A stretch of 64,000 nucleotides of DNA from Streptomyces cellostaticus (lineage in GTDB: Bacteria; Actinomycetota; Actinomycetes; Streptomycetales; Streptomycetaceae). Below the pieces are notes generated by a model, which was given only the letters and a program-made list of their open reading frames with translations, was not told where the DNA came from and ran no database searches. A program made the position numbers and the translations under genes. Location of the stretch: assembly GCF_001513965.1 (NCBI RefSeq), contig NZ_KQ948027.1, positions 190,992 to 254,991 of the forward strand, given 5' to 3'. Of this stretch, positions 31,735-40,085 are shown piece by piece. Numbering within the stretch: the stretch's first letter is position 1; every line of letters begins with the position of its first letter.

Positions 31735-33377
31735 ACGTCGCCTCCCGGCCCCGCGGCGGGCCCGACCACCGTGCGCAACGGCAACCGCACCTCGAACACC
31801 GCTCCGCCCGCACCGTCCTGTTCGGACTCCGCCACCGTCAAGGTCCCGTCGAGCCGGGTGACCGCCTGCCGGACCAGGGCCAGGCCCAGGCCCCGCCCGC
31901 CGGGCCCCGCCGGCTTCGTCGAGAACCCCCGCTGGAATACCAGGTCGGCATGGGCGGGGTCGACACCGGGCCCGGTGTCCGACACGCGCAGCACCAGTTC
32001 GGACGCCGAGGTGTACGCCGTCACGGTGACCCGCGCTCCGACACTGCCCTGCGCCGCATCCACCGCGTTGTCGATCAGATTGCCGAGGACGGTCACCAGG
32101 TCCCTCGCCGACAGCTCGGGCGGGAGCACGCCGTCGTCCAGCCGGCTGTCGGCCGACACCACCAGCTCGACGCCCCGCTCATTGGCCTGTGCCGTCTTGC
32201 CCAGCAGCAGAGCGGCCAGCACCGGCTCGCTCACCGCCGCCACCACCTGGTCGGTCAGCGCCTGGGCCAGCTCCAGTTCCGCCGTCGCGAACTCCACGGC
32301 CTCCCCGGCCCGGCCCAGCTCGATCAGCGAGACCACCGTGTGGAGGCGGTTCGCCGCCTCGTGCGCCTGGGAGCGAAGGGCCTGAGTGAAGCCCCGCTCC
32401 GAGTCCAACTCGCCCATCAAGGACTGGAGTTCGGTGACATCGCGCAGGGTGACCACCGTGCCTCGGCGCTCGCCCCCGGACACCGGTGACGTGTTCACCA
32501 CCAGCACCCGTGACGCCGTCAGATGGACCTCGTCCACCCGGGGCTCCGACGACAGCAGCGCCCCGGTCAGCGGGGCCGGCAGGCCGAGGTCCGCGACCGA
32601 CATGCCGACCACCTCCTGCTCCTCGCCCACCGCCAGCAGCTCCCGGCCGCCGTCGTTGATCAGCGCCACCCTGTACCGCCCGTCCAGCATCAGCAGCCCC
32701 TCGCGCACCGCGTGCAGAGCCGCCTGGTGGTAGTCGTGCATCCGGCTCAGCTCGCTCGCGTTCATGCCGTGGGTGTGGCGGCGCAGCCGGGCGTTGATCA
32801 CGTACGTGCCGACCGCGCCCAGCAGCAGGGCTCCGCCCGCCACCCCGAACAGCGCCGTGACCTGGTCCTGGACCCGTTCGCTGATCGCCTCGACCTTGAT
32901 CCCGGCGCTGACCAGGCCGATGATCCGGCCGTTGTCCGTCACCGGGGTCACCGCGCGGACCGAGGGGCCGAGCGTGCCGGTGTACGTCTCGGTGAAGGTG
33001 CGGCCGTGCTGGGCGGGGCCGATGCGGCCGAGGAAGCGTTTGCCGATCTGCTGCTGGTCGGGGTGGGTCCAGCGGATGCCGTCCGGATTCATGATCGTGA
33101 CGAAGTCGACGTTCGTGTCCCGCATGACCTGGAGCGCGTACGGCTCCAGTTCGGCCGTGGGGTCGGAGGTGTGGATCGCCGCGCGGACCGAGGGGGCGTC
33201 CGCGATCGAGCGGGCCACCGCCGTCACCTGGCGGACCGCCGCGTCCTCGGCCTGCCGCTGGTCGCTGACGTAGGTGAACAGCGCGTACCCGGCCACGACC
33301 ACCGCTATCAGCACGGCCTGCATGGCGAAGAGCTGGCCGGCCAGGCTGCGGGGGCGCGGGAGGGACGGGAAGCGCAT
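31731..33377 (-). CDS. Sensor histidine kinase, CitA/DcuS type
   Basis: A 548-residue membrane sensor kinase. Transmembrane helix one is at about residues 17-37. An extracytoplasmic PAS-like (CitA/PDC) domain with RDTNVDFVTIMNPDGIRWTH follows, then helix two near 175-195, a cytoplasmic PAS with RYRVALINDGG and a SPOB-type H box QAHEAANRLHTVVSLIELG. The ATPase domain has NLIDNAVDAA and GRGLGLALVRQAV. Such sensors bind C4-dicarboxylates or citrate outside the cell. It is coupled to the response regulator by a four-base overlap and divergent from the DctA-type transporter. Confidence 0.93.
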   Translation of the reverse strand: MRFPSLPRPRSLAGQLFAMQAVLIAVVVAGYALFTYVSDQRQAEDAAVRQVTAVARSIADAPSVRAAIHTSDPTAELEPYALQVMRDTNVDFVTIMNPDGIRWTHPDQQQIGKRFLGRIGPAQHGRTFTETYTGTLGPSVRAVTPVTDNGRIIGLVSAGIKVEAISERVQDQVTALFGVAGGALLLGAVGTYVINARLRRHTHGMNASELSRMHDYHQAALHAVREGLLMLDGRYRVALINDGGRELLAVGEEQEVVGMSVADLGLPAPLTGALLSSEPRVDEVHLTASRVLVVNTSPVSGGERRGTVVTLRDVTELQSLMGELDSERGFTQALRSQAHEAANRLHTVVSLIELGRAGEAVEFATAELELAQALTDQVVAAVSEPVLAALLLGKTAQANERGVELVVSADSRLDDGVLPPELSARDLVTVLGNLIDNAVDAAQGSVGARVTVTAYTSASELVLRVSDTGPGVDPAHADLVFQRGFSTKPAGPGGRGLGLALVRQAVTRLDGTLTVAESEQDGAGGAVFEVRLPLRTVVGPAAGPGGDV

Positions 33378-33528
33378 GTCAGCAGTGTGCCTCTCGGGTT
33401 AAGCATGAACTAAATGAACGGAAGGGTGACCGCCCTCACAGACCGGGAGATAGTCACGGCATTCCCCAGAACGCCCGGACGTGAGCCGCACGCCGGTGAT
33501 GCCGACGACGACGTCAAGGAGGGCAGCC

Positions 33529-34896
33529 GTGGCCGCCAGTTCCCCCGATACGGCACCTGCCGCACCCGCCGTGAAGCGGGACCGAACCCATTACCTGTAC
33601 ATCGCCGTCATCGTGGCGGTCGCGCTCGGTATCGCCGTGGGGCTCATCTGGCCCGATGCGGGAGTCCAGCTGAAGCCGCTGGGTACGGGCTTTGTGAACC
33701 TGATCAAGATGATGATCTCGCCGATCATCTTCTGCACGATCGTGCTCGGGATCGGGTCCGTACGGAAGGCCGCGAAGGTCGGTGCCGTCGGCGGTATCGC
33801 GCTCGGCTACTTCACCGTGATGTCGCTCGTCGCCCTCACCATCGGGCTCGTCGTCGGCAATGTGCTCCACCCGGGTGACGGGCTGCACATCACCAACGCG
33901 ATCAAGGCGTCCGGGCACGAGCAGGTGTCGGCCGACGCGCTGCCGCCGGTCGACTTCGTCCTGTCGATCATCCCGACCTCCTTCGTGGCCGCCTTCACCG
34001 GGGGGCAGGTGCTCCAGACCCTGCTGGTCGCCCTGCTCGCCGGGTTCGCGCTGCAGGCCATGGGCCCGGCCGGGCAGCCGGTGCTGCGCGGCATCGAGCA
34101 CATCCAGCGGCTGGTCTTCCGCATCCTGGCCATGGTCATGTGGGCCGCGCCGATCGGTGCCTTCGGCGCCATCGCGGCCGTCACCGGCTCGGCGGGCCTG
34201 GACGCGCTGGAGAGCCTCGGCAAGCTGATGCTCGGCTTCTACGTGACCTGCTTCCTGTTCGTCTTCATCGTGCTCGGCGCGCTGCTGCGGGCCATCGCCG
34301 GACTGAACATCTTCTCCCTGTTCAAGTACCTGGGCCGGGAGTTCCTGCTGATCCTCTCCACCTCCTCCTCCGAGTCCGCGCTGCCGCGGCTCATCGCGAA
34401 GATGGAGCACCTGGGAGTCAGCAAGCCCGTCGTCGGCATCACCGTGCCGACCGGCTACTCCTTCAACCTCGACGGCACCATGATCTACATGACCATGGCG
34501 TCCCTCTACATCGCCGACGCCCTGGGCACCCCGATGTCCGTCGGCGAGCAGATCCCGCTGCTGCTCTTCCTGCTGCTGGCCTCCAAGGGTGCGGCGGGCG
34601 TCAGCGGCGCGGGTCTCGCCACGCTGGCCGGCGGTCTCCAGTCGCACAAGCCCGCGCTGGTCGACGGTGTCGGTCTGATCGTCGGCATCGACCGCTTCAT
34701 GAGCGAGGCGCGTGCGCTGACGAACTTCGCGGGCAACGCCGTCGCGACCGTCCTGGTCGGCACCTGGACGAAGGAGATCGACAAGGACCGGGTCAAGCAG
34801 GTCCTCGCCGGTGAGCTGCCGTTCGACGAGACCACGCTTCTGGACGAGGATGCGGCTTCTGCGGAGGTTCCCGAGAAGGAGCTGGCCAAGGCCTGA
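33529..34896 (+). CDS. dctA: Dicarboxylate:cation symporter, DctA type
   Basis: A 455-residue DAACS-family transporter that imports C4-dicarboxylates such as succinate, fumarate and malate with protons or sodium. Signatures: PLGTGFVNLIKMMISPIIF, the serine-rich hairpin STSSSESALPRLI, SFNLDGTMIYMTMASLYIAD and the FAGNAVATVLVGTW segment. Start GTG 33529 has AAGGAGGG five bases upstream, so the longer reading is rejected. It is divergent from the CitAB-type system, which presumably induces it in response to its substrate. A terminator shared with the convergent TetR gene follows. Confidence 0.92.
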   Translation: MAASSPDTAPAAPAVKRDRTHYLYIAVIVAVALGIAVGLIWPDAGVQLKPLGTGFVNLIKMMISPIIFCTIVLGIGSVRKAAKVGAVGGIALGYFTVMSLVALTIGLVVGNVLHPGDGLHITNAIKASGHEQVSADALPPVDFVLSIIPTSFVAAFTGGQVLQTLLVALLAGFALQAMGPAGQPVLRGIEHIQRLVFRILAMVMWAAPIGAFGAIAAVTGSAGLDALESLGKLMLGFYVTCFLFVFIVLGALLRAIAGLNIFSLFKYLGREFLLILSTSSSESALPRLIAKMEHLGVSKPVVGITVPTGYSFNLDGTMIYMTMASLYIADALGTPMSVGEQIPLLLFLLLASKGAAGVSGAGLATLAGGLQSHKPALVDGVGLIVGIDRFMSEARALTNFAGNAVATVLVGTWTKEIDKDRVKQVLAGELPFDETTLLDEDAASAEVPEKELAKA

Positions 34897-34960
34897 CCTC
34901 GCAAGAAAGCTCCGGACGTCCGGCTCCGCCTGAACCCGGGCCGGGCGTCCGGTCACCGCC

Positions 34961-35002
34961 GCCGGGCGGCTGAGTCTCCCCCCGTTCGCTCAGCCGCCCG
35001 GC
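34961..35002. terminator. Shared terminator of dctA and the convergent TetR gene
   Basis: GCCGGGCGGCTGAG and CTCAGCCGCCCGGC form a perfect fourteen-base stem with a pyrimidine-rich 14-base loop. The right arm contains the stop codon of the TetR gene. Confidence 0.8.
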
Positions 35003-35619
35003 TTTCCACTCACCCTGGCCACCAGTTCGGTGGCCGTCGAGGCGGGTACGCCCGCTGCGGTCAGCACCGTGACCGTGGCCGAGCGGCCCGCCTCTTCCGC
35101 TGTCACCAGCCCGTCGTTCACCGCCTCCATCACCGCGAACAGCATCTGCTCGTGCACGTACGCGAGGGCCGGCGCGGGCAGCGGGGAGCTGAAGACGCCC
35201 TCGTCCAGGCCGTGCTGCAGCAGCCGCACCTTGTTCTCGCGCAGGGGTGCGAGGCGTTCGCGGATGCCCTGCACGGTCACCGTGCGCTGGGCGAGGGCCA
35301 CCAGCAGCCGGTAGCGGTCGGCGATCTCCCAGATCGCGAGCACCGACCGGGCCACCGCCTCCGCCGGGTCCGCCAGCCCCTCGCGGGCTCCCGCGTCCGC
35401 GTCCGCCAGCGCCTCCACCGCCCCGTCGACGAGTGTGCTGATCAGCGCCTCACGGCTCGGGAAATGCCCGTACACCGTCCGCCGTACGACCCCTGCGGCG
35501 CGCGCGATCTGGTCCATGGAGGCGTCGGGGTCGCGCAGCAGCTCGGCGAGGGCGACGTCGAGGATGCGGCGCCGGTTGGCGTCGGCGCGGCTGGTGTTAC
35601 CCGTGGTCATGACGGTCAT
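34990..35619 (-). CDS. TetR family regulator of the divergent MFS exporter
   Basis: A 209-residue TetR protein. Helix-turn-helix: SMDQIARAAGVVRRTVYGHF, residues about 38-58. The C-terminal domain is helical. Start ATG 35619 is chosen; ATG 35610 three codons later is also possible and neither has a strong ribosome binding site. It is divergent from a DHA2-type exporter, and three TTGCACA/TGTGCAA-type sites lie between them, so it should be an autoregulated drug-responsive repressor. Confidence 0.88.
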   Translation of the reverse strand: MTVMTTGNTSRADANRRRILDVALAELLRDPDASMDQIARAAGVVRRTVYGHFPSREALISTLVDGAVEALADADAGAREGLADPAEAVARSVLAIWEIADRYRLLVALAQRTVTVQGIRERLAPLRENKVRLLQHGLDEGVFSSPLPAPALAYVHEQMLFAVMEAVNDGLVTAEEAGRSATVTVLTAAGVPASTATELVARVSGKPGG

Positions 35620-35640
35620 TCTGCACGCCCCGCCTCGACT

Positions 35641-35702
35641 TGCACAGTGCTGTGCAGCGGCGTACATTGCACATGGTTGTGCAATTGCACGACGCTGTGC
35701 AA
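35641..35702. promoter_or_regulatory. Three adjacent TetR operators in the divergent promoter
   Basis: TGCACAG-TG-CTGTGCA (35641-35656), TTGCACA-TGGT-TGTGCAA (35667-35684) and TTGCAC-GACGCT-GTGCAA (35685-35702) share the same half site. The last two are exactly 18 bp apart and abut. The cluster fills the space between the TetR and MFS genes. Confidence 0.8.
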
Positions 35703-35737
35703 GTTCTCGTCGCGTACCGAGGAAGGCGATCCCTGCC

Positions 35738-37408
35738 ATGCGACTCGTCATGAACGAACCGGTCGAGAGGACGGACCACCCCTACGCCCGGCGCTGGTGG
35801 GCGCTCCTCGTGCTCTGCCTGAGCCTGCTGATCATCGTGATGGCCAACACCGCCCTCACGGTCGCGGCGCCCGACATGACCCGCGACCTCGGGCTGTCCA
35901 GCGCCGACCTCCAGTGGGTGATCGACGGCTACACCGTCCCGTACGCCGCGCTGATGCTGCTGCTCGGCGCGATCGGCGACAAGTACAGCCGCCGCGGCGC
36001 GCTCGTCCTCGGCCTCGTCGTCTTCGGCGGCGGAGCGGTCGCCGGCTACCTCGCCGACAGCTCCACGGCCGTCATCGCGGCCCGCGCCGTGATGGGTGTC
36101 GGCGCCGCGCTGATCATGCCCGCCACGCTCTCCCTGCTCGCCGCGACCTTCCCGCGCGCCGAGCGCGCCAAGGCCATCACGCTGTGGACCGCCACCGCGG
36201 GGCTCGCCATCGCCGCCGGACCGGTGGTCGCGGGCGCCCTGCTGCGCGACCACGGCTGGTCCTCGACCTTCCTGATCAACGTGCCCATCGCGGCAGTGGC
36301 GATCATCGGCGCGCTCGTCCTCGTACCGCCGTCCAAGGCCGGCCATCACGACCGCATCGACTGCGTAGGCGGCCTGCTGTCGGTGATCTGGACCGGCTCG
36401 CTGATCTACATGATCATCGAGGGACCGCACTTCGGCTGGGGCACCAAGGCCGTCACCGCGGCGGTCGTCGCCGGGGTGGGCCTGGTCGCCTTCGTCGCCT
36501 GGGAACTGCGCCACCCCCGCCCGATCCTGGACGTGCGCCGCTTCACCAACCGCCGTTTCGCGGGCTCCAACCTCGCCGTGGCGCTCTTCTTCCTGGCCGT
36601 CTTCGGCGCCTTCTACTACCTCACCCAGCACCTCCAGTTCGTCCTTGGCTACGACGCCCTGGAGACCGGCGTACGGATGCTGCCGCTGGCCGGCGCGGTC
36701 TTCGTCGGCTCGGCCCTCACCGGCTGGCTCACCCCGCGCGTCGGCATGAAGTACACGGTCACCGCGGGCATGGTCGGCGGCACGACGGCACTCGCGCTGC
36801 TGACCCGGGTCGACGTGAGCTCGACGTACACCGACTTCCTGGCCCCGCTGATCATCCTGGGCCTCGCCATCGGCCTCGCCCTCTCGCCCTGCACCGACGC
36901 CATCATGGGCGCCTTCCCGGAGTCCGAACTGGGCGTCGGCGGTGCGGTCAACGACACCTCGCTGGAGCTGGGCGGCTCGCTCGGCATCGCGATCCTCGGC
37001 TCGCTGCTCGCCACCTCGTACGGCGACCACCTCACCGACGCCACCGCGGGCAGCAAGCTCCCGGCGAGCGCTCTGGCAACCCAGGACTCGGTCGGCGCCG
37101 GGTACGCGGTCGCGCAGGGCATCGGCGACAAGGCCCACCAACTGGCCGCACAGGCCGCGCAGACGAGCGATGCGCAGCAGGCCGCGCAGCTCAAGCAGCA
37201 GGCCACCCAGCTCGCCTCCGGCGCCCGGCAGATGGCGGACGCGGTCGGCTCCTCCTTCTCGGACGCGGTCGCCCACACCAGCCTGGTCGGCGCGGTGATC
37301 CTGGGCATCGGCACGGTCCTGGTGGCGGTGTTGCTGCCGCGCCGCGAGGCCGCCGTGGCAAAGGCCCCGGAAGAGGAACGGGAGCTGGTGGACAGCGCCG
37401 CCGGCTGA
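35738..37408 (+). CDS. MFS drug exporter, DHA2 (14-helix) type
   Basis: A 556-residue exporter starting ATG 35738 after GAGGAAGG. Motifs: early NTALTVAAPDM and LQWVIDGYTVPYAALMLLLG, as in the EmrB/QacA (DHA2) family; GAIGDKYSRRGALVLGLVVF (loop 2-3 motif A); RAVMGVGAALIMPATLSLLA. About fourteen membrane segments are present. A glutamine/alanine-rich extracytoplasmic stretch (QLAAQAAQTSDAQQAAQLKQ) precedes the last helix. Control by the divergent TetR is likely. Export of a toxic, probably cationic or hydrophobic compound is inferred from the family. Confidence 0.9.
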   Translation: MRLVMNEPVERTDHPYARRWWALLVLCLSLLIIVMANTALTVAAPDMTRDLGLSSADLQWVIDGYTVPYAALMLLLGAIGDKYSRRGALVLGLVVFGGGAVAGYLADSSTAVIAARAVMGVGAALIMPATLSLLAATFPRAERAKAITLWTATAGLAIAAGPVVAGALLRDHGWSSTFLINVPIAAVAIIGALVLVPPSKAGHHDRIDCVGGLLSVIWTGSLIYMIIEGPHFGWGTKAVTAAVVAGVGLVAFVAWELRHPRPILDVRRFTNRRFAGSNLAVALFFLAVFGAFYYLTQHLQFVLGYDALETGVRMLPLAGAVFVGSALTGWLTPRVGMKYTVTAGMVGGTTALALLTRVDVSSTYTDFLAPLIILGLAIGLALSPCTDAIMGAFPESELGVGGAVNDTSLELGGSLGIAILGSLLATSYGDHLTDATAGSKLPASALATQDSVGAGYAVAQGIGDKAHQLAAQAAQTSDAQQAAQLKQQATQLASGARQMADAVGSSFSDAVAHTSLVGAVILGIGTVLVAVLLPRREAAVAKAPEEERELVDSAAG

Positions 37409-37440
37409 CCCCTGACGCCCTCTTCTCACCCCCATCCACT

Positions 37441-37472
37441 AACGTGCCGCTCCGGAACCGGAACGGCACGTT
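37441..37472 (+). terminator. Hairpin after the DHA2 exporter gene
   Basis: AACGTGCCG and CGGCACGTT pair perfectly, with inner CCGG units, followed by CGTGCG. It lies 32 bp after the stop codon. Confidence 0.7.
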
Positions 37473-37508
37473 CGTGCGTGTTCCCGAACGAGCATGGAGG
37501 CACGGGGG

Positions 37509-38273
37509 ATGAAGATCGACTGGGACCGGCGGACCTGCGCACGCAAGGGCCATGTGACCTACGCGCCGGACGATCCGCGGCTGCGGGTACGGCTGCACGC
37601 CGAGACCGCGCTCGGTGACGTCTGGCGCTGCCTGCGCTGCGGCGACTTCGCGCTGGGCGAGCCGCACGGCTCGGGGCCGGCCGACGAGGCGCCGCTGGTA
37701 CCGCGAGGCAAGGTGCTGCGGGACCTGTTCATCCTCCGCTTCCTGGCGATCGAGCGAGCCGTGCGCGGTGTGTTCATCGTGCTGGTCGCGGTGGCGGTCT
37801 GGAAGTTCAGCAACAGCCAGGACTCGGTGCGCCGACTCTTCAACGAGAACCTGGACGTTTTCCGCCCGGTCTTCCGGCACTTCCACTACGACCTCGACCA
37901 CTCACCGGTCGTCGACTCCATCCAGAAGGCCTTCGGCTACAAGCACTCCACGCTGATGCTGGTCGCGGCCCTGCTGCTGGCGTATGCGCTGATCGAACTG
38001 ATCGAGGCGGTAGGCCTCTGGTACGCCAAGCGCTGGGCGGAGTACCTGACGGTGGTGGCCACCGCCGCCTTCCTCCCCCTGGAGATCTACGAACTCACCG
38101 AGCACATCAGCTGGCTGAAGATCGCCACCCTGGTCCTCAACATCCTCGCGGTCCTCTACATCGCCCTGGCCAAGCGCCTGTTCGGACTGCGCGGCGGGCG
38201 CAGGAAGTTCGAGGAGGAGCGGCACAGCGCCTCGCTGATGGAGGTGGAGGAGTCGGCGGGGGTCACGGTCTAG
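37509..38273 (+). CDS. DUF2127 membrane protein
   Basis: A 254-residue protein starting ATG 37509; GGAGG and GGGGG lie upstream. The N-terminus has a CxxC pair (WRCLRCGDF) preceded by RRTCARKGHVTY, which may bind a metal. Four hydrophobic segments (about residues 80-98, 150-172, 177-195 and 204-222) and conserved EAVGLWYAKRWAEYLTVVAT follow, typical of DUF2127. The C-terminus is charged. Function unknown. Confidence 0.8.
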   Translation: MKIDWDRRTCARKGHVTYAPDDPRLRVRLHAETALGDVWRCLRCGDFALGEPHGSGPADEAPLVPRGKVLRDLFILRFLAIERAVRGVFIVLVAVAVWKFSNSQDSVRRLFNENLDVFRPVFRHFHYDLDHSPVVDSIQKAFGYKHSTLMLVAALLLAYALIELIEAVGLWYAKRWAEYLTVVATAAFLPLEIYELTEHISWLKIATLVLNILAVLYIALAKRLFGLRGGRRKFEEERHSASLMEVEESAGVTV

Positions 38274-38371
38274 GACGCACGCGGGTCCGCGCCCCGAATC
38301 CTTTGACCTGCCGGTGATTTCGGCACCAGGCTGGGAGGCTCGGCATGACCAGTCGACACAGGGAGGCAGGC

Positions 38372-38806
38372 ATGGGGGAATCGGGCAGGGTCGAGATCAT
38401 GAGCTCGACCGAGTACCGGGCCCAGTACGGAGCGGAGCGGGAACCGTCGCCGCTCGCCCAGCGCCCCGGCCGCGTCGACCTCGCCGTGGAGATCCCCCTC
38501 CCGGACCCCGAGGGCCGCGCCCGCCTCCTCTCCCTCTACGGCTCCGCGCTCGGCCTCGGCAAGGACATCACCGACGAGGTGGTGACCCGGACCGAGGGCA
38601 CGACGGCGTCCTTCACCGAGGAACTGATCTGCCGCTCCGTCCTGATCGCGGCGGAACGCGAGTCCCCGCACACGGAACCGGAGGACGTCCGGGCTGCCCT
38701 GGACGAACTCCTCTCCGACCGGGATCTGCTGACTCGCCGGTTGCTCGGGGTCCGGGGGGACGAGGAGGGGGCGGGGCCGGCGGGGGTGGACGAGGGGGAC
38801 TTCTAG
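38372..38806 (+). pseudogene. C-terminal remnant of an AAA+ ATPase
   Basis: A 144-residue reading frame, ATG 38372 with GGGAGG five bases upstream. Residues 31-125 match the end of a FtsH/Cdc48-like AAA+ module: RPGRVDLAVEIPLPDPEGR (the second-region-of-homology arginine stretch), then the lid helices RTEGTTASFTEELICRSVLI. The Walker A, Walker B and sensor 1 regions that should precede it are missing; before it lie only about 30 unrelated residues. It is thus a truncated gene or, if translated, a free lid domain. It marks the left edge of the T7SS island. Confidence 0.7.
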
Positions 38807-38978
38807 TGCCTCTGGGGGGGCGTGAGCAGTTCGAACGTGCATCACGGTCGTGCGTGGTTTGGCCGCCGTCGACTGGCCGGATCACGCCATACGCCGATCA
38901 ACCGCGTTGCTTGTGCAACCCCTTGTGCGAGAATGTGTTCGATGTCATGGCACGTAAGTGACGTACGGGGGTGGGCTG

Positions 38979-39308
38979 ATGAAGTTCGACATGGGGGCGT
39001 CGACGCTTGCGACGCTGAGGCAGAGCACGAGCGGGTCGAGTGACGATCTGGGCGCGCTGATCCAGCAGTTGATTGCCGCGGCGCAGCCGTTGGAGGGGAA
39101 GTTCAACGGCGACGGCAAGGTCATGTTCGACTCGTTCAAGCGGCGTGCGGATGAGATCACCGCCGCCTTGAACGGGTCGTTGGCCTCGATCCTAGGCGGC
39201 CAGTCGGGCATGGACACGGCGTTCGTCACCGGCGACCAGGAACAGGCCGACAACGCGCACCAGACCATCAGCGCCGCGAACTTCGACGCGGCCCGCTTCC
39301 GCGGCTGA
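38979..39308 (+). CDS. Small helical T7SS substrate-like protein (DUF6317-like)
   Basis: A 109-residue protein starting MKFDMGASTLATLRQSTSGS at ATG 38979, after GGGGGTGGG. It has two predicted long helices with a turn near FNGDGK, as in WXG100-type hairpins but without the WXG triplet. First of four colinear genes leading to a large toxin, as found in T7SS effector loci. No signal peptide. It probably heterodimerises with a neighbouring small protein and is exported by the EccC/EccD machine further right; that is inference. Confidence 0.68.
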   Translation: MKFDMGASTLATLRQSTSGSSDDLGALIQQLIAAAQPLEGKFNGDGKVMFDSFKRRADEITAALNGSLASILGGQSGMDTAFVTGDQEQADNAHQTISAANFDAARFRG

Positions 39309-39341
39309 ACATGGCCGAACCGCAAGGGGGATGTGAACATC

Positions 39342-39650
39342 ATGGCCAACCAGGATCGTCGCTCGTACGACACCGGTGCCTCCGCCGACGTACAGAGCAG
39401 CCTGCAGGGCATCATCGGTCGCCTGGAGACCGTGCTGGGCGACCGCGAGCGTGCGGTGAAGGCCGCGATGGCGGACTACCAGGCTGACGGCGTGTCGGAC
39501 GAGTACCACGGCAAGGAAGTCCGCTGGCACAAGGCGGCAGGCGAGGTCCGCGACATCATCCGGCTGGTGCGCACCACGCTGGAGAAGAACGACGGGACGG
39601 CGCAGGCCACGCTGGCCAAGGCGAAGGCGGCGGTCGACAACATCGGCTGA
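39342..39650 (+). CDS. ESAT-6-like (pore-forming ESAT-6 family) protein
   Basis: A 102-residue protein starting MANQDRRSYDTGASADVQSS at ATG 39342; in-frame GTG 39333 is an alternative. It is a helical hairpin whose turn contains YQADGVSDEYHGKEVRWHKA instead of WXG. It matches a Streptomyces family that I recall being annotated as pore-forming ESAT-6-like. It is flanked by two other small helical proteins and is a likely T7SS substrate or partner of the toxin. Confidence 0.7.
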   Translation: MANQDRRSYDTGASADVQSSLQGIIGRLETVLGDRERAVKAAMADYQADGVSDEYHGKEVRWHKAAGEVRDIIRLVRTTLEKNDGTAQATLAKAKAAVDNIG

Positions 39651-39684
39651 CGCGGCAGCAGATACGGGGACTAGGGGGAATGCT

Positions 39685-40083
39685 GTGACGGGGTGGGACA
39701 TCGATCCGGCCGGTGTGTACAGCGTGCTGTCCAAGACAGGGGCCGCTGCGAAGGACCTGTCGGACGCGGGTTCGGCCATGCAGGGCAACCTGGAGGAAGC
39801 GGCCTCGGCGGCGGGGACTCTGACCGATCAGTACGGCCCGTACACCAGCACGGCCGGGCTGGTCGGTTCGGCACTGGCCCAGTTCGCGAAGCATTGGAAC
39901 CGGGACCTTCTTTACATCGCCAAGCGGACGTCGAAGTCCTTGAACGGTGCGGACCAAGCCACCCGCCACTATGTGCACGGCTCGATCGAGCAGGCGGTGA
40001 ACGCGCAGCAGGAGGCGGCCAAGGAACCGAAGGTGGACCTGCCCGGCAAGGGTGAGACGGGCCGGGGCACGGAGGGCCGGTAG
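39685..40083 (+). CDS. DUF6507-like T7SS-associated protein
   Basis: A 132-residue protein starting GTG 39685 after AGGGGGAA. The N-terminus MTGWDIDPAGVYSVLSKTGA, the central TLTDQYGPYTSTAGLVGSAL and the charged tail (PGKGETGRGTEGR) fit DUF6507, a family in T7SS-linked clusters. Helical, no signal peptide. It ends two bases before the toxin gene, so the two should be cotranscribed and translationally coupled. It may be a chaperone or targeting partner for the toxin; this is inference. Confidence 0.68.
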   Translation: MTGWDIDPAGVYSVLSKTGAAAKDLSDAGSAMQGNLEEAASAAGTLTDQYGPYTSTAGLVGSALAQFAKHWNRDLLYIAKRTSKSLNGADQATRHYVHGSIEQAVNAQQEAAKEPKVDLPGKGETGRGTEGR

Positions 40084-40085
40084 GG

